From positions 620,001 through 684,000 of the forward strand of contig WGMD01000002.1 in NCBI GenBank assembly GCA_016125255.1: DNA of 64,000 nt. Direction: 5' to 3'. This document shows positions 6,496 to 13,090 of the stretch, in pieces (the stretch's first letter is position 1; every line of letters begins with the position of its first letter). Made by a program: the position numbers and the translations under genes. The notes below the pieces were generated by a model. That model was not told where the DNA came from. It worked only from the letters and a program-made list of their open reading frames with translations, and searched no databases. The DNA is from Planctomycetota bacterium. GTDB taxonomy: Bacteria; Planctomycetota; Phycisphaerae; Phycisphaerales; Zrk34.

Positions 6496-7904
6496 GCCCC
6501 ACGATCGACGAACTTCTCGCCGCCCTGCTCGAAGGCGAACTGACCGCCGAGTCCCAAGCCGCCCTGTCGCAACATCTGCGCGGCGACGCCGACCTGCGCC
6601 GCCGGGCTGTGCGACTCCTGCTCACCGACACGCTGCTCGCCGACACCTATCCGTACCAGACGCTTCGCGGCGAAGCGCCGCTCCCTTCGGCCAAGCTCAG
6701 GGCAGGCAGCGTCGGCGTGAGCGCACAGCGGACATCTCCCCCCCACGCCGACGCTGAGCCCGTCCGCGGGCGAAGCGTCTGGTACGAAAAAAGGTTCAGG
6801 GGTCTGAGTACTGGGTTCAGCATCAAGACAGGCGCCGCGCTCGCCGCGCTACTGGCGCTCGCCGCCACGCTCCTGTATGTCTTTGTGCCTTTCACTCCCC
6901 ACTCCGCACTCCCAACTCCGCACTCCGCCGCCCCGGCCTCATACGCCATGCTCAGCGACATGTCCCCCGACGCGATCTTCGCCGATGGCGAGCGTTCCCT
7001 CGGCGAAGGCCTCACCGCCCCGATCAAACTCACCTCCGGCCGCGCCCAACTCATGTTCAAATCCACCGCCGTCGTCGACCTGACCGGCCCGTGTGAATTT
7101 GAAATGACCGGACCCAACCGGGGCATGCTCACGTCCGGCAAACTCGAAGCGTACTGCCGCCCCGAAGCGCATGGGTTCACCGTCGATCTGCCCGGCGGGG
7201 CGAAAGTGGTGGACTTGGGCACACGATTCACGGTCGTTGCGAACGCCTCCGGACGCGACTATGTGCTTGTTCGTGAAGGTCGGGTTCAAATCTCCGGCCG
7301 GGAGGTTCAGTCGCCGACGCATCTGCTCGTCACCGGGCAGATCATGGTCTGCGAGGCGGACGGCTCGTTGCGGCAGGCGGACATCTCCGCGGATCAAGAA
7401 CTGGTGGTCGACGGCGGCTTTGAATCCGCGGCGGACCAGAACGCCTGGTCCATTCGCGGCAACGCCTCCGTGATCGAAGCCGGCGTGTCGCCCGGCCTCG
7501 TCATGGAAGGCCGAAACGCATTATGCCTCAACGCCAACAACCAGCTCCCCAATGCGACGATCGAGCAAGTCCTTCACACGATACCGGCCGTGACGTATCG
7601 CCTGAGCTTTTCGATCGCCAAATATCGAGGCGCCGCGGGCACGGCTCGCGTGCTTGCGGAATTGAGGGATATCAACGCCGACCGTACGATCGCCTCCAAA
7701 AGCGCGGCGACAAACCGAAGCGTGAATGCGGAAGGACGACAGCCGTGGGCTTTCCATACGGTCATGGTTGAATTCACCGCGACGAGTGATCGAACCCTGC
7801 TGCGGTTCAAGGATCAAAGCGATATCGCGGGCGTCAATTATGACGCCGCGATCGATCAGGTCAGCGTTCGGCCTCTGCCGCCGGATTCACCGGGAGAACG
7901 ATAG
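6492..7904 (+). CDS. FecR-like anti-sigma factor with C-terminal carbohydrate-binding-like domain
   Basis: 470 residues. Residues 1-50 are a helical cytoplasmic head (IDELLAALLEGELTAESQAA) like that of FecR-type anti-sigma factors. Residues 54-98 are an odd linker encoded by a palindromic repeat (6653-6785). One membrane segment is at about 115-135. A FecR domain follows (GRAQLMFKSTAVVDLTGP through VVDLGTRFTV). The C-terminus, from about residue 302 (VVDGGFESAADQNAW to DAAIDQVSV), resembles the beta-sandwich of DUF642/CBM-like proteins. The same NGSFE...DNVSV pattern occurs in the secreted protein encoded next. Translation is coupled to the sigma gene by ATGA. The protein probably senses an envelope or extracellular ligand and releases the sigma factor. 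Confidence 0.82.
   Translation: MSPTIDELLAALLEGELTAESQAALSQHLRGDADLRRRAVRLLLTDTLLADTYPYQTLRGEAPLPSAKLRAGSVGVSAQRTSPPHADAEPVRGRSVWYEKRFRGLSTGFSIKTGAALAALLALAATLLYVFVPFTPHSALPTPHSAAPASYAMLSDMSPDAIFADGERSLGEGLTAPIKLTSGRAQLMFKSTAVVDLTGPCEFEMTGPNRGMLTSGKLEAYCRPEAHGFTVDLPGGAKVVDLGTRFTVVANASGRDYVLVREGRVQISGREVQSPTHLLVTGQIMVCEADGSLRQADISADQELVVDGGFESAADQNAWSIRGNASVIEAGVSPGLVMEGRNALCLNANNQLPNATIEQVLHTIPAVTYRLSFSIAKYRGAAGTARVLAELRDINADRTIASKSAATNRSVNAEGRQPWAFHTVMVEFTATSDRTLLRFKDQSDIAGVNYDAAIDQVSVRPLPPDSPGER
6653..6785. repeat. Palindromic repeat element embedded in the anti-sigma gene
   Basis: A 133-base segment bounded by a perfect 16-bp inverted repeat, GTACCAGACGCTTCGC (6653-6668) and GCGAAGCGTCTGGTAC (6770-6785). 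A second inner inverted repeat is GCGTCGGCGTG (6709-6719) / CACGCCGACGC (6744-6754). It is two head-to-head copies of the unit found singly between genes at 11573-11617. It is read in frame as the linker of the protein. Confidence 0.85.
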
Positions 7905-7999
7905 CCATCCCCAATCGTCGGCCTACAGGAAAAACCATTGTGAATCGATTCCATCCCAAACCATCAATCGCCCGCACGATCACAAGGAGAAACCGAATC

Positions 8000-8992
8000 A
8001 TGAATCTGAGAAAATGCACAAACGCGTTCGCGGCATGGGCTGCGATGCTGAGTCTCGGCGGCGCGCTGCCGGCCGGCGCCTCGGCGGCGCAGCTACTGAC
8101 CAACGGCAGCTTTGAAACCGGCACGCTCTCCGGATGGACGCACACCGGCGGCGCGGGCGACTTCATCCCCACCACGGCGGCGGCCATGGACAATCGCACG
8201 CCCACCGACGGCACCCGCGCCCTGGTCTGGAACGGCGGCGGCAATACGCCCAACGGCGTCCTGTCGCAGTCCTTCAACACCGTCGCCGGCGGTTCGTACA
8301 CGCTGTCTTTCAATTATCAGAAAATCTTCGACGGCAACACCGGCACCTTCAGACTGCAATACAAGATCATTGACGATGTCACCGCCGCCACGGTCCTGTC
8401 GCCGGCGAACGCCGCCGACAACACGAACAACAGCACCCCCAACGGCGGCTGGCTGACCGTCTCCACCACCTTCACCGGCACCGGCAACAGCGTCAAACTC
8501 ACGCTCACCGACATGAGCGATATCGGCGGCTCGGGCTATGACGGGCTGCTGGACAACGTCTCCGTGACCGGGTCCAGCACGCTGCTCGTCGCGTCGCCCG
8601 TCTCCGGCAACACCATCGACTTCGGCACGCTCAATCCCTCGCAGATGCTCACCCAGTTCAACGCTGTGAGTCTCTCCAACAACGGCGATCCCACGACGAC
8701 CATCAACGTCACCGGCATCAGTTTCGGCGGGGCGAACGCGGGCCTGTTCTCCTCACCCGATTACGCCAACACGACCCTTACCGCCGGCGGGGCGTCCAAC
8801 GTCCAGTATGACCTGAAATTTCTCGGCGCCAGTCCCGGCGACTACAACGCCACCGTCACGTTCAACACCAGCGCCGGTGACGTCAACTACAACCTGCATG
8901 TGGTGGTCATTCCCGCGCCATCGCCGCTGACAGCGGGTCTGGGCCTGCTCGCGCTGGCGGGACTTCGCCGCCGCATGCGCCATCTTGCATGA
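8000..8992 (+). CDS. PEP-CTERM-like secreted protein
   Basis: 330 residues from the ATG at 8000, preceded by AAGGAGA at the right distance. A signal peptide ends near ASAAQ (about residue 30). Residues 30-190 form a DUF642/CBM-like module, from LLTNGSFETGTLSGW to GLLDNVSVTG. A second beta-rich domain (DFGTLNPSQMLTQFNAVSLSNNG) resembles choice-of-anchor or Ig-like repeats. The tail PAPSPLTAGLGLLALAGLRR, then RMRH, is a PEP-CTERM-type sorting signal with a PAPS variant: motif, hydrophobic helix, Arg cluster. Such proteins are processed by exosortase, but no exosortase is in this window. It follows the sigma/anti-sigma pair and overlaps the next gene by four bases, so it is a probable target of that regulator. 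Confidence 0.82.
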   Translation: MNLRKCTNAFAAWAAMLSLGGALPAGASAAQLLTNGSFETGTLSGWTHTGGAGDFIPTTAAAMDNRTPTDGTRALVWNGGGNTPNGVLSQSFNTVAGGSYTLSFNYQKIFDGNTGTFRLQYKIIDDVTAATVLSPANAADNTNNSTPNGGWLTVSTTFTGTGNSVKLTLTDMSDIGGSGYDGLLDNVSVTGSSTLLVASPVSGNTIDFGTLNPSQMLTQFNAVSLSNNGDPTTTINVTGISFGGANAGLFSSPDYANTTLTAGGASNVQYDLKFLGASPGDYNATVTFNTSAGDVNYNLHVVVIPAPSPLTAGLGLLALAGLRRRMRHLA

Positions 8993-9792
8993 AGCACAAG
9001 GCGTTCAGTCTGATTGAATTGCTTGTCGCGGTGAGCATCATCACGCTGCTGATCGCGATCCTGCTCCCGTCGCTGCACCGGGCGAAGGAAATGGCGCGGC
9101 GTGCGGCCTGTGCGGCCCATCTGCACGGTCTCCAACTGGCGACGGTGAACTACGCATCGTCCAATGAGTTGTTCTATCCCAAGTCGTATCGCAACTGGAA
9201 ATCAAAAGTGCCGCGGCCTCATTTTTTCAATGATGCCCACCCCGGCGATGTGTCGTACTTTGACGAAGACGCCGCGCAGCCGCAGATCTTCGGTACGCCC
9301 TGGGAGGTGTTGACGGAGTTTGGCGTGAACGACGCATCCGTCATCTGCCCCAGCGCCGGTCGCAAACCGCTGGCGCAGCATACCTATTTGCCGGCGGATT
9401 GGGGGCGTTTCGTGCAGATGGACTACGCGTATCTGGTGGGCGTATTTGAGACGCCTTACGTGTCGTCGACGCTTTTCAACGCGAACCGTCGCCCGCCTGC
9501 CATGTGGCGGATGACCCAACAGAAGTCGCCCGCACAGGCCGTGGTCGCCTGCGATCTGGTCTATTGGGGCGGCGGGCCGGCCTTCCCATGGGGCGATCAG
9601 TACATGATCAATCACGTCGGGAATCCGGCTGACAAGCTTCCTTCATGGCAATACGTTGTCTGCGCCGATGGGCATGTCGATGGTGAGAATACCTACACCC
9701 AGCCGCTTGAAAACAATCTCGCCGGCGGCAACAACTACTGCCTCCGGCAGGCGTCCGACGGTGCGTTTTTCTATTGGCAAGGCACGCCCTGA
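8989..9792 (+). CDS. Pseudopilin-like protein with prepilin-type N-terminus
   Basis: 267 residues. The N-terminus KAFSLIELLVAVSIITLLIA is a type IV prepilin/pseudopilin cleavage and methylation site: basic leader, then F-S-L-I-E with Glu at position +5. The rest resembles the planctomycete proteins with a DUF1559-like or H-X9-DG-type body; a late segment reads VVCADGHVDG. The start ATGA overlaps the stop of the PEP-CTERM-like gene, so the two are translationally coupled. A prepilin peptidase that could process it is encoded at 31935-33476. Its role is unknown, but such proteins are abundant in this phylum. Confidence 0.85.
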   Translation: MKHKAFSLIELLVAVSIITLLIAILLPSLHRAKEMARRAACAAHLHGLQLATVNYASSNELFYPKSYRNWKSKVPRPHFFNDAHPGDVSYFDEDAAQPQIFGTPWEVLTEFGVNDASVICPSAGRKPLAQHTYLPADWGRFVQMDYAYLVGVFETPYVSSTLFNANRRPPAMWRMTQQKSPAQAVVACDLVYWGGGPAFPWGDQYMINHVGNPADKLPSWQYVVCADGHVDGENTYTQPLENNLAGGNNYCLRQASDGAFFYWQGTP

Positions 9793-10329
9793 AGCCGGGA
9801 CAATGGCAGCACGGCGCACGAAGGAGAGCTGCTGAGCGTCCGTGGGGAACCGCCGCTTGACAGGCCCTTTTCGTGCCGTCTCCGGCTTCTCAAGAGCGTA
9901 TCCGTTGAGTGCAAGGCGCGCTCTGAAGGGCGGAGGTTTGAGTGTTCAACGCGCACGGTTTGGGCGAAGCGCTCAAGCCATGGCGCCCACCCGCCTGCGC
10001 ATCATGCTGGATCGCTGAGGTCGCGACGCGGTCATCTCATCCGCTTCGCGCACAGTTGATGCGCAATTCGCGCACCGGCTGGTCGCATTCGCCACAGCCG
10101 TGCGCATGCGTTTATGTAAGTCCTTATTCGATCGCGCATGGGCGCGACGGGGCCTCCGCGCCCGTGCGCACGGGCGCGCCTGTGCGCGCGGTTTGCAGAG
10201 AAAAGCGTGGGGAAACGACGATTCTGATGAGGAAATGGAGCGACGCATCGGTCGCGCGCCCCGCCGCTCGATTGCCGCGCCGGTGCGATTGGGCAAGGCG
10301 CCCCGCTTCCCGAGCCCCGCGTGAAATTC
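9793..10329. other. Long intergenic region without a supported gene
   Basis: About 540 bases between the pseudopilin gene and the DAHP synthase promoter. Frames are open on both strands, but their translations are Arg-rich and look like shadows of high GC. The right half holds dense GC-rich palindromes, including a perfect 22-bp one at 10157-10178 (CGCGCCCGTGC / GCACGGGCGCG). No tRNA-like or known RNA structure was recognised. A structured RNA cannot be excluded. Confidence 0.4.
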
Positions 10330-10357
10330 TTGACTTACCAGGAACAGGGGGCATAAT
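10330..10357 (+). promoter_or_regulatory. Promoter of the DAHP synthase leader
   Basis: TTGACT (10330-10335), a 16-base spacer and CATAAT (10352-10357) make a good housekeeping-type promoter. The predicted transcription start, about seven bases after the -10 box, falls at or next to the A of the leader-peptide ATG (10364). The leader peptide may therefore be translated without a 5' untranslated region. Confidence 0.7.
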
Positions 10358-10363
10358 GAAGGC

Positions 10364-10420
10364 ATGAACGGTCGATTTGACTGGTTTGCGTTTTACTTTT
10401 CCCGCGGACAAACCGCATAG
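10364..10420 (+). CDS. Aromatic amino acid leader peptide for attenuation
   Basis: A short gene reading MNGRFDWFAFYFSRGQTA then TAG at 10418-10420. Six of 18 residues are aromatic (four Phe, one Trp, one Tyr), five of them within W-F-A-F-Y-F (10382-10399). It lies 100 bases before DAHP synthase, the first enzyme of aromatic amino acid synthesis. This is the arrangement of classical leader peptides such as PheL and TrpL. Ribosomes stalling at the Phe/Trp/Tyr codons would leave bases from 10413 onward free to pair as an antiterminator. A ribosome that reaches the stop codon would cover them. Confidence 0.8.
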   Translation: MNGRFDWFAFYFSRGQTA

Positions 10421-10478
10421 GGTGTGACGCAGACCGGATGAACCGGATTTCTGAAACGAACTGTCAGCCCCGATGCGG
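10413..10478 (+). promoter_or_regulatory. Antiterminator pairing of the DAHP synthase attenuator
   Basis: Bases 10413-10429 can pair with 10462-10478: CCGCAT with ATGCGG, GGG with CCC, and TGAC with GTCA, plus one G-T wobble. That is 13 Watson-Crick pairs with one 1x1 and one 2x2 internal loop. The right arm is the left arm of the terminator (10466-10478), so the two structures exclude each other. The leader-peptide stop codon lies inside the left arm, as attenuation requires. Confidence 0.7.
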
Positions 10479-10500
10479 AACGCCGCAGGCGGGGCTTTTT
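10466..10500 (+). terminator. Intrinsic terminator in the DAHP synthase leader (attenuator)
   Basis: Outer stem AGCCCCG (10466-10472) with CGGGGCT (10490-10496), inner stem TGCGG with CCGCA around an AACG loop, then a T-run at 10496-10500. It stands 20 bases before the start codon and downstream of the leader peptide, so it acts inside the leader and not at the end of a gene. Confidence 0.85.
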
Positions 10501-10520
10501 GTTGGCACAAGGAGCCCGTC

Positions 10521-11558
10521 ATGATCATCGTGATGCAATCGGACGCAACGAAGCAGCAGATCGAGCAGGTCGTGGGCCTGATCCGCGAAATGGGACTCAA
10601 AGAGCATGTCATCACCGGCACGGAACTGACGGTCGTCGCGGTCATCGGGGAGGACCGCAAGAAGGATCCGTCGCAGTTCGAGACGCTGCCGGGCGTGGCG
10701 AAGGCGATGAAAGTCTTGGCGCCGTACAAGATGGCGTCGAAGGAGCATCACCCCGAACGGACGCAGGTCACGATCGGCAAGGATTGCGTCGTCGGCGGGA
10801 AGGCCGTCGCCGTGATCGCCGGGCCGTGCAGCGTCGAAAGCGAGGAACAGATTGTCCGCACCGCCCGGATCGTCAAGGAAGCCGGGGCGACGGCGCTGCG
10901 CGGCGGGGCGTTCAAACCACGCACGAATCCCTACAGTTTCCAGGGTCACGGCGAAGACGGTCTGAAGATGCTTGCCGTCGCGCGGGAGGCGACGGGGTTG
11001 CCGATCGTCACGGAGGTCATGACGCCGGCGGATGTGGATCTGGTGGCGAGCTATGCGGATTGTTTGCAGGTGGGGACGCGCAATGCGCAGAACTACAAGC
11101 TGCTGGAGGCGGTCGGTTCGCAGCCCAAGCCGGTGCTGTACAAGCGCGGGATGGCGATGACGATCGACGAATATCTGCAGGCCACCGACTACATCCTCGC
11201 GGCGGGGAACCCCAATGTCATCCTCTGCGAGCGCGGCATCCGGACGTTCGAGAAGTTCTGCCGCAACACCTACTCGCTCGCCGCCATCGTCGAGCTTCAC
11301 CATCGCACGCATCTGCCGGTCGTCGGCGATCCGTCACACGGCACGGGGCATACCCATCTCGTCCCCGCCATGAGCAAATCCACCGTCGCCTGCGGGGCGG
11401 ACGGGCTGGCGGTCGAAGTGCATCACGATCCGCCTCATGCATGGTCCGACGGCGCGCAATCGCTCAACCCGCAGCAGTTCGCCGAGCTGATGCCGCAGCT
11501 TGCCCGTATCGCCGAAGCGATCGACCGCGAATTGCCGCTGCCGCAGCCCGTGAGGTAG
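10521..11558 (+). CDS. aroF: 3-deoxy-7-phosphoheptulonate (DAHP) synthase, AroA type I-beta with N-terminal regulatory domain
   Basis: 345 residues from the ATG at 10521, with AAGGAG seven bases upstream. The enzyme condenses phosphoenolpyruvate and erythrose 4-phosphate, the first step to chorismate and Phe/Tyr/Trp, in the cytoplasm. Residues 1-70 ([19 protein letters not shown]...) are the ferredoxin-like domain seen in Thermotoga-type enzymes, where it mediates feedback control. The TIM-barrel catalytic part has [46 protein letters not shown] and [11 protein letters not shown]. The gene is preceded by an attenuator with an aromatic-rich leader peptide, so expression probably responds to charged Phe/Tyr/Trp tRNA. 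It has no co-directional partner immediately downstream. Confidence 0.96.
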   Translation: MIIVMQSDATKQQIEQVVGLIREMGLKEHVITGTELTVVAVIGEDRKKDPSQFETLPGVAKAMKVLAPYKMASKEHHPERTQVTIGKDCVVGGKAVAVIAGPCSVESEEQIVRTARIVKEAGATALRGGAFKPRTNPYSFQGHGEDGLKMLAVAREATGLPIVTEVMTPADVDLVASYADCLQVGTRNAQNYKLLEAVGSQPKPVLYKRGMAMTIDEYLQATDYILAAGNPNVILCERGIRTFEKFCRNTYSLAAIVELHHRTHLPVVGDPSHGTGHTHLVPAMSKSTVACGADGLAVEVHHDPPHAWSDGAQSLNPQQFAELMPQLARIAEAIDRELPLPQPVR

Positions 11559-11572
11559 CGATCGTGTTTCCC

Positions 11573-11617
11573 ACACGCCGACGCTGCGCCGCGCTTCACG
11601 GCGAAGCGTCTGGCACC
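11573..11617. repeat. Dispersed palindromic repeat, intergenic copy
   Basis: CACACGCCGACGCTG ... GCGAAGCGTCTGGCACC, with an inner CGCTTC / GAAGCG stem. It lies between the convergent DAHP synthase and DUF456 genes. The two arms match the unit that is duplicated head to head inside the anti-sigma gene (6653-6785). Confidence 0.75.
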
Positions 11618-11619
11618 GC

Positions 11620-12135
11620 TCACGGAATGAACAGAGCCGCCGCGACGATGAGCCAGATCGTCACGCCGACGACGAGTTTGGCGATCGTGCCGTAAAGTCG
11701 GCCGACGGCCGCGCCCTTGCCCGTGCGGAGGGACACGCCGAGTTTCTGCCCCCCCGCCAGCTCAAACCCGATCGCGCCGACGCCCGCGCCAATGCAGGCG
11801 CCGAGGATCGAGCCGACGACGGGAATGGGGATGACGAACGTGCCGGCGATCCCGCCGACAAGGGCGCCGAGAATTGCGCCGATCGCGCCCCAGCGCGAGC
11901 CCCCCGCCTTGCGGGCGCCCGAAGCGCCGAGCGTCGTTTCAAGGATTTCACCGACTAATGCCAGCAAACCGATCGCCGCCAGCGGGATCGCCGTGATCGC
12001 ATGCACATCCCACATCGCCCATGCGAACACCCCCGTCGCCAGCACCATCAGCCAGTTGCCCGGCAGCCCCAGCACCACCAGCAGCAGACTCATCGCGTTG
12101 AACGAAAGCAGAATGATCGCGTAGACGATGTACAT
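11620..12135 (-). CDS. DUF456 family membrane protein
   Basis: 171 residues with about five hydrophobic segments. The family signature is visible: VVLGLPGNWLMVLA near residue 20, LVGEILETTLGASGARKAGGSRWGAIGAILGALVGGIAG in the centre, and a glycine-rich PVVGSILGACIGAGVGAIGFEL. DUF456 proteins are inner-membrane proteins of unknown function with glycine-zipper-like segments. The gene is convergent with DAHP synthase and 69 bases downstream of the DUF4230 gene on the same strand. Confidence 0.88.
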   Translation of the reverse strand: MYIVYAIILLSFNAMSLLLVVLGLPGNWLMVLATGVFAWAMWDVHAITAIPLAAIGLLALVGEILETTLGASGARKAGGSRWGAIGAILGALVGGIAGTFVIPIPVVGSILGACIGAGVGAIGFELAGGQKLGVSLRTGKGAAVGRLYGTIAKLVVGVTIWLIVAAALFIP

Positions 12136-12204
12136 GCGTCACAGTTTAGCGCGACATGGCATACCAGGGTCGCGTAGCGACCCGGCTATCGCGCATCGTG
12201 CGAT

Positions 12205-12834
12205 TTACTCGACGACAGCGGCGGTTTTCTCGGGGGCGTTCCACTGAATGGTGATATTCCAATCGAGCGCCGCGAAGAATTGGCAGAGGATTGTCTGGGC
12301 ATGATCGCTCGCCTGGGCGATCAGTTCGGGGCGGTTGGCCGCCTCGCCGAGGACGCGCTGTGCTTCGATCATCGCGCGGTTGGTCAGCACCGACTCCCCC
12401 GCTTCGCCCGGCAGGAATTTCCACATCCCGCTGCGCGTCATCTCCAGCACGCGCGTTTTATCGTGATCGAGGCGGGGGCGCGACACATGCGGCGTCGGCA
12501 GCGACAATACCGCCGTCTGCTTCGCCCGGTCCACATCGACAAACTTCGCCTGCGACAGATCCGTGACGATCTGCACATCGCCCCGCACGCTCATGACCAG
12601 CTTGACGCTTCCGGTGAATCCTTCGATCTCGCTGACCTGCACATCGGAGATCGGCACTTCGAGCGTGACGAGCGAGGCGAGCTGGCGCACCTGCTCGATC
12701 GTCGGGGCGTTGACGGAGTGATGACGGATGACGGTGGCGGAGGCAAGCTGCGGGGGCTGAAGCTGGTGCACGACATATCCGCCGGCAAGGGCCGCGGCGA
12801 CGATGGTCAGCACGATGGCGAGTCTTCCGATCAT
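12205..12834 (-). CDS. DUF4230 domain protein, membrane-anchored
   Basis: 209 residues from the ATG at 12834. An N-terminal membrane anchor (LAIVLTIVAAALAGGYVVHQL) is followed by the DUF4230 region, with ASLVTLEVPISDVQ, KLVMSVRGDVQIVTDLSQAK and AQTILCQFFAALDWNITIQW at the end. The family is widespread and uncharacterised, and is thought to lie on the outer face of the cytoplasmic membrane. Its start codon overlaps the stop of a 46-residue membrane gene (ATGA), so the two are probably made together. Confidence 0.78.
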   Translation of the reverse strand: MIGRLAIVLTIVAAALAGGYVVHQLQPPQLASATVIRHHSVNAPTIEQVRQLASLVTLEVPISDVQVSEIEGFTGSVKLVMSVRGDVQIVTDLSQAKFVDVDRAKQTAVLSLPTPHVSRPRLDHDKTRVLEMTRSGMWKFLPGEAGESVLTNRAMIEAQRVLGEAANRPELIAQASDHAQTILCQFFAALDWNITIQWNAPEKTAAVVE

Positions 12835-12971
12835 GGTTGCCCTTGCGGTTCGGGCGGGGGCGACGGCGGCTGAGCGCTTTGCGTGGCGTACCACACGTCG
12901 ACCTTCACCAGAAGCCATACGATGAACATCACCACCAGGATCGTCACGATCCATTTGTACGGCTTTCTCAT
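12831..12971 (-). CDS. 46-residue single-span membrane protein
   Basis: A short gene that begins MRKPYKWIVTILVVMFIVWL and ends in a proline-rich tail (PPSPPPEP). It has a positive N-terminus, one membrane helix at about residues 7-23 and a short extracytoplasmic tail. Its TGA (12831-12833) overlaps the ATG of the DUF4230 gene as ATGA, the coupling seen at many true gene pairs in this window, which supports reality despite its size. No homologue is recognised. Confidence 0.6.
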   Translation of the reverse strand: MRKPYKWIVTILVVMFIVWLLVKVDVWYATQSAQPPSPPPEPQGQP

Positions 12972-13018
12972 TCGTCTTTTATCGGAAAACCCGCGGAAAT
13001 TGCTGCAAAAGGGACGGG

Positions 13019-13085
13019 TCAGCGGTCAGGTGTCAGCGGTCAGCCAGAGAAGCGCCTTCACTGACCGCTGATACCTGACCGCTGA
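13019..13085. repeat. Intergenic palindrome with tandem-word arms (GTCAGCGGTCAG type)
   Basis: Arms of 25 bases, 13019-13043 and 13061-13085, pair with a single mismatch around a 17-base loop. Each arm is itself a direct repeat: TCAGCGGTCAG twice, separated by three bases. It lies just downstream of the phosphodiesterase-like gene and has no T-run. Confidence 0.85.
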
Positions 13086-13090
13086 AAGCT

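Noticed and set aside
7284-7305. GGGTTCAAATCTCCGGCC, similar to a tRNA T-arm
   Set aside because: No acceptor, D or anticodon stems can be formed around it, and it lies inside the anti-sigma coding region.
9942-10367. Overlapping open frames on both strands in the gap before aroF
   Set aside because: Arg/Ala/Pro-rich translations with no motif. The plus-strand frame also runs across the promoter and the leader-peptide start.
10466-10500. The hairpin before aroF as a simple terminator of an upstream gene
   Set aside because: The nearest upstream gene ends nearly 700 bases earlier. A promoter and an aromatic leader peptide lie between, so attenuation explains it better.
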